DNA of 64,000 nucleotides from Bradyrhizobium sp. KBS0727. Its GTDB lineage: Bacteria; Pseudomonadota; Alphaproteobacteria; Rhizobiales; Xanthobacteraceae. The stretch covers positions 6,505,501 through 6,569,500 of the forward strand of contig NZ_CP042176.1 in assembly GCF_005937885.2 (NCBI RefSeq), written 5' to 3'. Shown piece after piece: positions 17,551-29,061 of this stretch. Every line of letters begins with the position of its first letter. Position 1 is the first letter of the stretch. The position numbers and the translations under genes were made by a program. The notes beneath the pieces are model-generated. The model was not told where the DNA came from, searched no databases, and worked only from the letters and a program-made list of their open reading frames with translations.

Positions 17551-18573
17551 CTACGCCGCCGCCTGCTTGCCCAGCCCGAACGCGTCCGCCAGCAGGCTGT
17601 ACGACTTCTTGCGCGCGTCGTGGTCGTAGACCGCGGTGATGATCATCAGCTCATCGGGCTTCGCGGCGTCCAGCGTCGGCTGCAGCTTCGACAGGATGGT
17701 GGCAGGACTGCCGACGAACAGCCGCGAGCGGTTGCGCGCGATCGAGGCGCGCTCGGCGTCCGTGTAGGGATAGGCCAGCGCCTCTTCGACGCTGGGCAGC
17801 GGCAGAAACTCTCCGCGGTCGCGGCGCAGGCGGTTGAGGTCCATCGAGGATGCCAGTTTTTCGGCTTCCGCGTCGGTCTCCGCAGCAACGGCGGCGACCG
17901 CCAGAATGCCGTGCGGCGTCGCGCGCCAGCCTCCGGCCGGCTTGAAATGCGCATGATAGTTGGTCATCGCCGCGACCGCGTCATAGGACGCGAAATGATG
18001 CGCAAAGGCGAAGCCCATGCCGACCTGCGCGGCAAGCTCCGAACTGTAGTCGGACGAGCCGAGCAGCCAGATCGGCGGCAGCGGCGAATCGTCCGGCATC
18101 GCCACCACATTGTTGTAGGGATGGCCGGGCGGGAATCCGCGGGTCTCCCACAGGATCAATTCCTGCAGCCGCTCGAGAAAATCGTCGCCCTCGCGGCGAT
18201 CGAGCCGGCTGCGCAAAGCATGCGCGGTCGCGCCATCGGTGCCGGGCGCGCGGCCGAGGCCGAGATCGATGCGGCCGGGAAACAGCGCCTCCAGCATCTT
18301 GAAGCGTTCGGCCACCACCAGCGGCGCGTGGTTGGGCAGCATCACGCCGCCGGAGCCGACGCGGATGTTTTTCGTCACCGCCGCGATCTGCCCGATCATC
18401 AGGTCGGGCGCGGGGCTCGCCACCGAAGCCAGGTTATGATGCTCGGCGAGCCAGTAGCGGACATAGCCGAGAGCATCGACATGGCGCGCCAGGTCGATGC
18501 TGTTGCGCAGGGCCGCAGCAGGTCGGGTGCCGGTGGTGACGACGGAAAGGTCGAGAACGGAAAGCGGGATCAT
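17551..18573 (-). CDS. LLM-class flavin-dependent oxidoreductase (luciferase-like)
   Basis: TIM-barrel flavin monooxygenase or reductase of the bacterial luciferase-like family; substrate unknown. The 340-residue product shows the family pieces YWLAEHHN (about 41-48), GSGGVMLPNHAPLVVAERF (about 73-91) and GRIDLGLGRAPGTD (about 99-112). It resembles the subgroup related to alkanal monooxygenase alpha chains. It stands alone, convergent with pheA across a type A repeat. Confidence 0.88.
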   Translation of the reverse strand: MIPLSVLDLSVVTTGTRPAAALRNSIDLARHVDALGYVRYWLAEHHNLASVASPAPDLMIGQIAAVTKNIRVGSGGVMLPNHAPLVVAERFKMLEALFPGRIDLGLGRAPGTDGATAHALRSRLDRREGDDFLERLQELILWETRGFPPGHPYNNVVAMPDDSPLPPIWLLGSSDYSSELAAQVGMGFAFAHHFASYDAVAAMTNYHAHFKPAGGWRATPHGILAVAAVAAETDAEAEKLASSMDLNRLRRDRGEFLPLPSVEEALAYPYTDAERASIARNRSRLFVGSPATILSKLQPTLDAAKPDELMIITAVYDHDARKKSYSLLADAFGLGKQAAA

Positions 18574-18971
18574 GGCGCTAAGCTAGTGCGGCAATGGCCG
18601 GCCACAAAGGGCTTGGCTGTGCAGATCAGGCCCGCGCACCCGGGCGCACGAAGCCTCTGGCGGCCACCGCAAGTGGGCTGCAATATAATAAGACCAACAC
18701 AATCCGAAATTGCCCAACACCCGTTTGTACAGCAGAACCAAGCGTATAAATCGTATTAATACATTGAAATAGCTATATATTACACTAGATATCCATCTTG
18801 AATTACGCTTGCCCACTATGCGAATATATGAAGCATATTTAGCATATATTTCGTATCCATTGGGCAATTTCCCATGCCTGATGGGCTGTTTTGAGCGTCT
18901 CGTTTGGCTTATTTTAGCTGATAGCCGCTAGGCCAGATGGTGGCCCAATTCTGTGGAGCTCCGCGACTGCC
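18574..18971. other. Intergenic region upstream of metF with AT-rich segment bounded by 12-bp inverted repeats
   Basis: Between the LLM gene and metF about 400 bases hold no convincing gene. The part 18676-18870 is much richer in A and T than its surroundings. It is bounded by a perfect 12-bp inverted repeat, GAAATTGCCCAA at 18706-18717 and TTGGGCAATTTC at 18860-18871, and has an inner imperfect hairpin (18821-18830 with 18843-18853). No target-site duplication is visible. It may be a small non-autonomous element, a transferred fragment or the metF promoter and control region. I did not recognise a known SAM riboswitch. Confidence 0.55.
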
Positions 18972-19886
18972 ATGACCGAGGTACCCTCTCCCGCATCGGA
19001 CGGGCCGCGCGAACTCCATTCGCCCAAAATCTCCTTCGAGTTCTTCCCGCCGAAAACCGAGGAGATGGAGAAGAGCCTGTGGGAGACCGTCAACCGGCTG
19101 GCGCCGCTCGCCCCCAACTTCGTGTCGGTGACCTATGGCGCCGGCGGCTCGACGCGTGAGCGTACCCATTCGACCATTGCCCGCATCCTGAAAGAGACCC
19201 GCCTGACGCCGGCGGCGCACCTGACCTGCGTCGGCGCGCCCAAGAGCGAGATCGACGACGTGGTGGCGCGCTATCACGAGGTCGGCGTCCGCCACATCGT
19301 CGCGCTGCGCGGCGATCCCTCGACCGGCATCGGCACCGCCTATCACGCGCATCCCGACGGCTATCAGACCTCGCCCGAACTCATCGCCGGCATCAAGAAG
19401 CGTTATCCCGATATCGAAATCTCGGTGTCGGCCTATCCGGAGAAGCATCCGGAGAGCCCGACCTTCGACGCCGACATCGACACGCTCAAGGCCAAGGTCG
19501 AGGCCGGCGCCACCCGTGCCATCACCCAGGTGTTCTTCGACAACGACCTTTACTTCCGCTACCTCGACCGCGTCCGCGCCCGCGGCATCGATATTCCGGT
19601 CGTGCCGGGCATCATGCCGATGCACAATTTCAAGCAGGCGCGCGGCTTCGTGACCCGCGCCGGGACGACCGTGCCGGAGTGGCTCGCGGACAAGTTCGAG
19701 GGCCTCGACGACGACGCCGAAACCCGCAAGCTGGTCGCCGCCACCGTCGCGGCCGGGCAGGTGCAGAAGCTCGCCAAGCACGGCGTCGATACCTTTCATT
19801 TCTACACCATGAACCGCGCGGACCTCGTGTTTGCGATCAGCCATCTCCTGGGCATTCGCCCCCATGGCGCACAGAAGGCTGCCTGA
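18972..19886 (+). CDS. metF: 5,10-methylenetetrahydrofolate reductase
   Basis: FAD-dependent enzyme making 5-methyltetrahydrofolate, the methyl donor for MetH. The 304-residue product has the family start ISFEFFPPKTEEMEKSLWE (about 19-37), the region VTYGAGGSTRERT near 53-65, and later ITQVFFDNDLYFRY. It ends 4 bases before metH, so the pathway's last two steps are co-transcribed. The AT-rich region upstream is the likely promoter. Confidence 0.95.
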   Translation: MTEVPSPASDGPRELHSPKISFEFFPPKTEEMEKSLWETVNRLAPLAPNFVSVTYGAGGSTRERTHSTIARILKETRLTPAAHLTCVGAPKSEIDDVVARYHEVGVRHIVALRGDPSTGIGTAYHAHPDGYQTSPELIAGIKKRYPDIEISVSAYPEKHPESPTFDADIDTLKAKVEAGATRAITQVFFDNDLYFRYLDRVRARGIDIPVVPGIMPMHNFKQARGFVTRAGTTVPEWLADKFEGLDDDAETRKLVAATVAAGQVQKLAKHGVDTFHFYTMNRADLVFAISHLLGIRPHGAQKAA

Positions 19887-19890
19887 TCCG

Positions 19891-23751
<3,861 letters not shown>

Positions 23752-23754
23752 CTC

Positions 23755-23866
23755 GTCATCACCGGGCTTGACCCGGTGATCCATCTTCAAGAGACTCCTC
23801 ACGAAGATGATGGATGCCCGGATCTCCAGCGCGAAGACGCGCTTCGCGCTTTTGTCCGGGCATGAC
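23755..23866. repeat. Dispersed palindromic repeat, type C
   Basis: Starts GTCATCACCGGGCTTGACC, has an inner GGTGATCCATC and a matching GATGATGGATGCCCGG, and ends TCCGGGCATGAC. It forms an interrupted hairpin between metH and the next gene. A second copy of the same plan lies at 26064-26151. Confidence 0.75.
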
Positions 23867-23888
23867 GCTGTGTTTGAGGCCTCCCTCC

Positions 23889-24554
23889 ATGAAATTCTTT
23901 TCGTTCTGGCGATCGCTGGCGAGTTTTCGCGTTCGCATCGCGCTCAACCTGAAGCAGGTTCCGGCCGAGGTCGTCTTCGTCGATCTCGACGCCAATGCGC
24001 ATCGCGACGCGGCGTATCGCGAGGTCAATCCGCAGATGGCACTGCCCTCGCTGGTGCTGGACGACGGCACCGTGCTGTTCCAGTCGCTCGCGATCCTCGA
24101 ATATCTCGAGGAGACGCATCCCGCCCCGCCGCTGCTGCCGGCCGACCGAAAAGGCCGCGCGCGCGTCCGCGGTCTGGCGCAGATCGTGGCCTGCGAGGGC
24201 CATCCGCTGCTGGTGCCGCGGGTACGGCGCTATCTCGACCACGAGCTGAACCTGCGCGACGCCCAGCAGGCGGCGTGGCGCCGGCACTGGACCGTGGAGA
24301 CGCTGGCCGCGCTGGAAGGCCATCTCGCCGGCGACAAGGGCACGGGGCACTTCTGTCACGGTGATACGCCGACCTTCGCCGACATCTGCATGGTCGGCCA
24401 TGTCACCGCGGCGGTGACGCAGCAGATCGATCTCGGCCCCTATCCCACCGTGAAGCGGATCTTCGAAACCGCGATGGCGTTGCCCGAATTCGCCAAGGCC
24501 CATCCCTCGATGCAGCCGGACACGCCGGAAGCGATGCGGCCGAAGGCGACGTAG
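23889..24554 (+). CDS. maiA: Glutathione S-transferase family, probable maleylacetoacetate isomerase
   Basis: Zeta-class GST-like enzyme expected to isomerise maleylacetoacetate to fumarylacetoacetate in tyrosine or homogentisate breakdown. The start at 23889 gives 221 residues. The N-terminal thioredoxin fold has FWRSLASFRVRIALNLK (about 6-22), matching the zeta-class serine-rich active-site loop, and VNPQMALPSLVLDDG. The C-terminal helical domain has GDTPTFADICMV. No fumarylacetoacetase gene is nearby, so the substrate is inferred from the motif only. Confidence 0.8.
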   Translation: MKFFSFWRSLASFRVRIALNLKQVPAEVVFVDLDANAHRDAAYREVNPQMALPSLVLDDGTVLFQSLAILEYLEETHPAPPLLPADRKGRARVRGLAQIVACEGHPLLVPRVRRYLDHELNLRDAQQAAWRRHWTVETLAALEGHLAGDKGTGHFCHGDTPTFADICMVGHVTAAVTQQIDLGPYPTVKRIFETAMALPEFAKAHPSMQPDTPEAMRPKAT

Positions 24555-24594
24555 TCGCCGGTCACGGATTCAATTGTCAAACAGCCCCCGGTTG

Positions 24595-24696
24595 TCGTCG
24601 CCCGGCTTGACCGGGCGATCCAGTACGCCCCGGCCTATCGGTTCGATCGTCAGCGTCTCTGGAATACTGGATCACCCGCTTTCGCGGGTGATGACG
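24595..24696. repeat. Dispersed palindromic repeat, type B
   Basis: Begins GTCGTCGCCCGGCTTGACC, continues GGGCGATCCAGTA, and ends with TACTGGATCACCCGCTTTCG and GGGTGATGACGG. The outer arms are complementary (GATCCAGTA with TACTGGATC). Copies lie at 28948-29049 and 30260-30355. Confidence 0.8.
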
Positions 24697-24714
24697 GCAA
24701 GAAGCATTCTCGCG

Positions 24715-25195
24715 GCGCCATGCGCCCGGAGTTTTGAAATAAAACCTTGCCCCATGAAAATCAGAGGGCGCAGGGAAGACCGGGTGCGCGCTGCACCCGC
24801 GGTCTCGCGTGCGATGCGTATTAAAAATGCTGCACACGAGCATACAGGTTCAGCGGAGAACACCCGGCCTTCCCTGCGCAATGGCTTTACGGCTTATACG
24901 AGTTCGTCCTGGTGACCGGCTTTCTTGCCACCATCGTCAGCTTCAGCTTTCGCCTCCGCCAACTTGACGCCAGCACCGGGGCGTCGGACCCAAACGATTT
25001 CACCGTACGCTGCAGCTCGTTCGTCTCGCGTGCTGCCGCGTCCACCGCTCCCTGCCCCTCGTTGCGACGATGGCCAACGCCCCTCTGGTGGGACAGGATG
25101 GCGGGAGTTAGACGTCTGATTTGCCCGACGCTGCAACGGAAATATTTTTGCGCGAAGGGCTGGACAGACTTTTGGTGATTTGCCCGTCGTGCCAT
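24715..25195. repeat. Gene-free structured region resembling a Bradyrhizobium dispersed repeat
   Basis: About 480 bases without a convincing gene. A perfect 11-bp inverted repeat, GCGCAGGGAAG at 24768-24778 and CTTCCCTGCGC at 24869-24879, encloses an inner GC-rich hairpin (GGGTGCGCGCTGCACCC), so 24768-24879 could fold as a unit. From memory, this sequence type, including the following ACGGCTTATACG and GTCTGATTTGCCCGAC stretches, recurs in Bradyrhizobium genomes; this could not be checked here. Short open frames across it look spurious. Confidence 0.5.
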
Positions 25196-25210
25196 TTTGT
25201 CGCAGTTTTT

Positions 25211-25417
25211 TCTTCCCCTCCCCTTGTGGGAGAGGGTGGATCGAATGAGCGAAGCTCATTCGAGACGGGTGAGGGGTTTTCTCCGCGGATAGAGACCCCT
25301 CATCCGCCCTCGCTCTCGCGAGGGCACCTTCTCCCATCGAAGTCGGATTAATCCGACTTCGACATATTAAGATTGCCCAACTCGGGTAAACCCGAGTTGG
25401 GTGGGAGAAGGAAGAAG
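25211..25417. repeat. Composite repeat of nested hairpins, type D
   Basis: A run of perfect short palindromes: GAATGAGCGAAGCTCATTC, GCCCTCGCTCTCGCGAGGGC, GAAGTCGGATTAATCCGACT plus two bases, and CCCAACTCGGGT with its complement. The block starts CTTCCCCTCCCC and ends GGGTGGGAGAAGGAAG, so the outer ends also pair. It shares the GGGTGAGGGG element with 27991-28130. It lies just past the 3' end of the GST gene on the minus strand and could end transcription. Confidence 0.75.
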
Positions 25418-25422
25418 CATTC

Positions 25423-26049
25423 TCACCCCTTCGGCGGCGCAAGCGGCTGCACGATTTCCCGAAACTCCGGCAGCGCTTCGCAACGCGCCGCGTGCGCCTG
25501 CAGCGCCGGATAGCGCGCGCCGAACAGCGCGGGATGCGCCTCGCCGGTAAAACGCAGCGCGCAGGCGACCGCGATGTCGGCGTGGCCGATGCGGTCGCCG
25601 AACCAGTACGGCGTCTTGACCGCCGCGCGTTCCTTTTCCAGTACCGCCAGCACGCCCCCGATCTGCGCCTCGCAGCGCTCGACCCAGAGCGCGAGCTTTT
25701 CCTGCCGCAGCACGCGCTCGTAGAGCAGACTGACACCCTTGTCGCCGAGCCCCATCGCCAGCGCCGCAACACGCTGTTGCCGCCAGCGCGCCTCGCCATG
25801 CGGCGGAAACATCGCCTTGTCGGGACCGACGCGATCGTCGAGATAATCCAGCATCATGGCGCTCTCGATCAGCGCCTCGCCGCCATCGAGCACCAGCGTC
25901 GGCACCCGCTTCAGCGGGTTATACGGCGCGATCTTGTCGGCATCGCCGAAGGTCGACCACGGCCGGTGCTCGAACGGCAGGCCATACAGCCGCAGCGCAA
26001 TCGCGACGCGACGGACGAAGGGGGAGTCGTATTGGCCGATCAGGATCAT
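25423..26049 (-). CDS. Glutathione S-transferase family protein
   Basis: Cytosolic GST-like protein, 208 residues. The N-terminal thioredoxin-like domain contains YDSPFVRRVAIALRLYGLPFEH (in pieces, residues 7-28), NPLKRVPTLVLDGG with the cis-proline and ESAMMLDYLDD, the glutathione-binding Glu-Ser pair. The C-terminal helical domain follows from about residue 90, with FGDRIGHADIAVACALRF. Substrate unknown. It stands alone between repeat elements. Confidence 0.87.
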   Translation of the reverse strand: MILIGQYDSPFVRRVAIALRLYGLPFEHRPWSTFGDADKIAPYNPLKRVPTLVLDGGEALIESAMMLDYLDDRVGPDKAMFPPHGEARWRQQRVAALAMGLGDKGVSLLYERVLRQEKLALWVERCEAQIGGVLAVLEKERAAVKTPYWFGDRIGHADIAVACALRFTGEAHPALFGARYPALQAHAARCEALPEFREIVQPLAPPKG

Positions 26050-26063
26050 GGGGGCGCTCGCTC

Positions 26064-26151
26064 GTCATGGCCGGGCTTGACCCGGCCATCCATCTAACTT
26101 GAAGTGCTATATTGAAGTGTGATGGATGCCCGGATCAAGTCCGGGCATGAC
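26064..26151. repeat. Dispersed palindromic repeat, type C (second copy)
   Basis: Starts GTCATGGCCGGGCTTGACC and ends GTCCGGGCATGAC with matching inner CCATCCATC and GATGGATG, the same plan as 23755-23866. Confidence 0.75.
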
Positions 26152-26393
26152 GATCCCGAAAATCAATGAGCACCGCATACGAAAACGCCTTCAACAAGAA
26201 CAAGGCGCGCCCGTGCAAATGCCAGAGGCGACATTTATGCGGACTTCCACTCATCCTTGAATGATTGAATCCGTCCCCGCTTACTCAGGAAATAACTTCA
26301 GGAGAGCTGGGTAATCGACATCAATCATCTGTGAGCCTCTAGACTGCGCGTTCTATAGCTCTATCTCCATAGCAAGCTTGGGACGTCTCGTCT
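26152..26393. other. Gene-free stretch between GST repeat and glpK
   Basis: About 240 bases of lower GC content than neighbouring genes. A 32-codon frame at 26166-26264 has no ribosome site and no recognisable family, so it was not called. No terminator or operator was recognised. Confidence 0.5.
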
Positions 26394-27899
26394 CTACCCT
26401 TCCCCCTCATCACTCGCCAATACCCCCTTCACCGCGCGCCCCCAGCCCGCGAGCTTCCGCTCTCGCGTCGCCGCGCTCATCGCCGGCTTGAAGCGGTGTT
26501 CGAGCCGCCAGTTGTCGGCGAATTTCGCTGGCTCCGGATAGACGCCGGCCTGTAGCCCGGCGAGATAGGCGGCGCCGAGGGCGGTGGTTTCCTGGATCAT
26601 CGGGCGATCGACCGGCGCGTCGAGGAGGTCGGCGAGGCGCTGCATGGTCCAGTCGGAGGCGGTCATGCCGCCGTCGACGCGGAGCACGATGTTGGCTCCC
26701 TTGGCGTCGGGCCAGTCGGCGCGCATCGCGGCCCAGAGGTCGAAGGTCTGGTAGCAGACGCTTTCCAGCGCGGCGTGCGCGAGTTCGGCCGGGCCGGTGT
26801 TGCGGGTGAGGCCGAACAGCGCGCCGCGGACGCGCGGATTCCAGTAGGGCGCGCCGAGGCCGACGAAGGCCGGCACCAGATAGACTGATTGCATCGAATC
26901 GGATTTGTCGGCTAGCGGGCCGGTCTCGCTGGCCTGCTTGATGATGCCGATCCCGTCGCGCAGCCACTGTACCGCGCTTCCGGCGACGAAGATCGAACCC
27001 TCGAGCGCGTAGGTACGCTTACCCTTGAGCTGATAGGCGATGGTCGTCAGCAGCTTGTTCTTCGACGCCACCGGCGTCGTGCCGGTGTTCAGCAGCGCGA
27101 AACAGCCGGTGCCGTAGGTCGACTTCATCATGCCGGGCGTGAAGCAGGCCTGGCCGATGGTCGCGGCTTGCTGGTCGCCGGCGATGCCGGAAATGGCGAT
27201 CGGGCCGCCGAACAGGCTGGCATCGCTGTCGCCGAATTTCGCGGAGGAGTCCTTGACCTCCGGCAACATCGAGCGCGGCACACGCAAGAGCTTCAGCAGG
27301 TCATCATCCCATTCGCCGGTGTGGATGTTGAACAGCAGCGTGCGCGAGGCGTTGGTGGCGTCTGACGCGTGCACCTTGCCGCCAGTCAGCCGCCACAGCA
27401 GGTAGCAATCGACGGTGCCGAACATCAGCTCGCCGCGCTCCGCGCGCGCTCGCGCGCCCGGCACGTGATCGAGGATCCATGCCACCTTGGTGCCAGAGAA
27501 ATAGGGATCGATGATCAGGCCGGTCTTGGCCGAAATCGCCGGCTCGTGGCCTTCGGCTTTCAGCCTGGCGCAGACATCCGCGGTGCGGCGATCCTGCCAG
27601 ACGATGGCGCGGTGCACGGCCTGCCCGGTGGCGCGGTCCCACACCACGGTGGTCTCGCGCTGGTTGGTGATGCCGATCGCGGCGATGTCTTTCGCTTTGA
27701 GGCCGGCTTTTTCCAGCGCTTCGCGGCAGACCATGACGGTCGAGGTCCAGATGTCCTCCGGCTCGTGCTCGACCCAGCCGGAGGCCGGAAAATGCTGCGG
27801 GAATTCCTGCTGCGCTGTGGCGGCGACGGAAATATCCGAGCGAAACACGATGGCGCGCGAAGATGTGGTGCCCTGATCGATGGCCAGCACAAAGGACAT
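26394..27899 (-). CDS. glpK: Glycerol kinase
   Basis: Phosphorylates glycerol to sn-glycerol 3-phosphate with ATP. The start at 27899 (MSFVLAIDQGTTSSRA) is chosen because DQGTTS is the FGGY-family phosphate-binding start; GGGAAG lies upstream. The 501-residue product shows NQRETTVVWDRATG (about 79-92), the region TYGTGCFALLNTG and a C-terminal RVDGGMTASDWTMQ ATP-binding segment. No glycerol facilitator or glycerol 3-phosphate dehydrogenase gene is adjacent, so it is an isolated copy flanked by repeats. Confidence 0.95.
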   Translation of the reverse strand: MSFVLAIDQGTTSSRAIVFRSDISVAATAQQEFPQHFPASGWVEHEPEDIWTSTVMVCREALEKAGLKAKDIAAIGITNQRETTVVWDRATGQAVHRAIVWQDRRTADVCARLKAEGHEPAISAKTGLIIDPYFSGTKVAWILDHVPGARARAERGELMFGTVDCYLLWRLTGGKVHASDATNASRTLLFNIHTGEWDDDLLKLLRVPRSMLPEVKDSSAKFGDSDASLFGGPIAISGIAGDQQAATIGQACFTPGMMKSTYGTGCFALLNTGTTPVASKNKLLTTIAYQLKGKRTYALEGSIFVAGSAVQWLRDGIGIIKQASETGPLADKSDSMQSVYLVPAFVGLGAPYWNPRVRGALFGLTRNTGPAELAHAALESVCYQTFDLWAAMRADWPDAKGANIVLRVDGGMTASDWTMQRLADLLDAPVDRPMIQETTALGAAYLAGLQAGVYPEPAKFADNWRLEHRFKPAMSAATRERKLAGWGRAVKGVLASDEGEG

Positions 27900-27990
27900 G
27901 ACGTTACTTCCCAGAACGATGGTTGGTTGCGGCAAGGTGATCGGATTGGGGGAAGAAGGTCAATATGGGGAAGGCGACGTCATTCTTAGC

Positions 27991-28130
27991 CTCGCCCCGC
28001 TTGCGGGGAGAGGTCGGAGACAGCGCGATAGCGATGGCTCCGGGTGAGGGGGTACCGGACTCACCACGTACCCAGTTCGCGGAGAGAGCCCCTCACCCCA
28101 CCCCTCTCCCCGCAAGAGCGGGGCGAGGGA
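27991..28130. repeat. Composite palindromic repeat, type D
   Basis: Opens CTCGCCCCGCTTGCGGGGAG and closes with CTCTCCCCGCAAGAGCGGGG then CGAG, so the two ends are complementary over about 20 bases. The inner GGGTGAGGGGG and CCCCTCACCCC also pair. It lies between glpK and the SDR gene and could act as a terminator for the latter. Confidence 0.8.
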
Positions 28131-28140
28131 GCAGACTGCC

Positions 28141-28914
28141 TTACACCGACGCGGTCGTCACGCCGCCGTCGACCACGATGGTCTGGCCGGTCATGAAGGT
28201 CGAGGCATCGGAGGCGAGGTAGGCGACCGCGCCGGCGATTTCGTCGGGCTCCCCGATTCGGCGCAGCGGCGTGGTGGCGCAGCGGCGCTTCAGGCGTTCC
28301 TCGTCTTCCCACAGCGCTTTCGCGAAATCGGTCTTGACCAGGCCCGGTGCGACGCAGTTGATGCGGACGCCCTTCGGGCCCCATTCGCCGGCGAGGCTGC
28401 GGCAAAGCGAAAAATCCGCGGCCTTGGAAATGCCGTAGGCGCCGATCACCGGCGAGCCGCGCAATCCGCCGATCGAGGAGATGATGACGACCGAGCCGTT
28501 GCCGCGCTCGGCCATCGGCGGGATCGCCTGCGCGCAGAGCCAGATGTTGCTCTTGACGTTAGAACCCATGATCTTGTCGAAGGCCTCGTCCTTGATGTCG
28601 AGCAGCGGGCCGTAATAGGGATTCACCGCGGCATTGCAGACGAGGATGTCGACCTTGCCGTAATGCTTGATCGCGCCCGAGATCAGCCCGTCGACTTCCT
28701 CGCGGCGCGAGATGTTGCAGGGAATGACATGGGCGTCGCCGCCCGACTTGACGATGCCGTCGGCGACGACCTCGCAGGCATCGGCCTTGCGGCTGGAGAT
28801 CACCACCTTGGCGCCGAGTTTGGCGAGCAGTTCGGCCGACGAGCGACCAATGCCGCGACTGGAGCCGGTGATGACGGCGACTTTTCCGGTGAGATCGAAC
28901 GGGGTGTTTTTCAT
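28141..28914 (-). CDS. SDR-family oxidoreductase at the end of the pim-like operon
   Basis: NAD(P)-dependent short-chain dehydrogenase, 257 residues from the ATG at 28914, which has GGGAGAAACC upstream. It has the Rossmann motif TGSSRGIG, the NAAV motif, and the catalytic Ser (IISSIGG) and YGISK. It is the last gene of the minus-strand set containing pimF, A, C and D and may supply a 3-hydroxyacyl-CoA dehydrogenase or ketoreductase step. A type B repeat separates it from pimD, so co-transcription is likely but not certain. Confidence 0.85.
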   Translation of the reverse strand: MKNTPFDLTGKVAVITGSSRGIGRSSAELLAKLGAKVVISSRKADACEVVADGIVKSGGDAHVIPCNISRREEVDGLISGAIKHYGKVDILVCNAAVNPYYGPLLDIKDEAFDKIMGSNVKSNIWLCAQAIPPMAERGNGSVVIISSIGGLRGSPVIGAYGISKAADFSLCRSLAGEWGPKGVRINCVAPGLVKTDFAKALWEDEERLKRRCATTPLRRIGEPDEIAGAVAYLASDASTFMTGQTIVVDGGVTTASV

Positions 28915-28947
28915 TGTTGGTTTCTCCCTGCTTCCATTCATTCAGTC

Positions 28948-29049
28948 GTCATCGCCCGGCTCGACCGGGCGATCCAGTATTCCAGAGACGGCTGCGCGAG
29001 AGTCGATAGGCCGCGGTGTACTGGATCCCCCGCTTTCGCGGGGGATGAC
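28948..29049. repeat. Dispersed palindromic repeat, type B (second copy)
   Basis: GTCATCGCCCGGCTCGACC at one end and GCGGGGGATGAC at the other, with inner GATCCAGTATTCC and GTACTGGATCCCC. It is inserted in the short gap between pimD and the SDR gene of the same operon. Confidence 0.8.
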
Positions 29050-29061
29050 AGTCAGCGGATA

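Noticed and set aside
18583..18867. 94-codon minus-strand frame in the AT-rich region before metF
   Set aside because: No ribosome site and no family features; its start lies in the AT-rich segment and its end in ordinary intergenic sequence.
18872..18971. Possible SAM riboswitch upstream of metF
   Set aside because: Looked for SAM-II-like conserved elements; none could be matched with confidence.
24912..25178. 88-codon plus-strand frame in the repeat block
   Set aside because: Lies in sequence that looks like a dispersed non-coding repeat; no family features.
26166..26264. 32-codon plus-strand frame before glpK
   Set aside because: No ribosome site and no recognisable similarity; could be a gene remnant but cannot be supported.
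24595..28130. CRISPR array or insertion sequence in the repeat-rich stretch
   Set aside because: Repeats are unequal palindromes at irregular spacing, without spacers of constant length, cas genes or a transposase.
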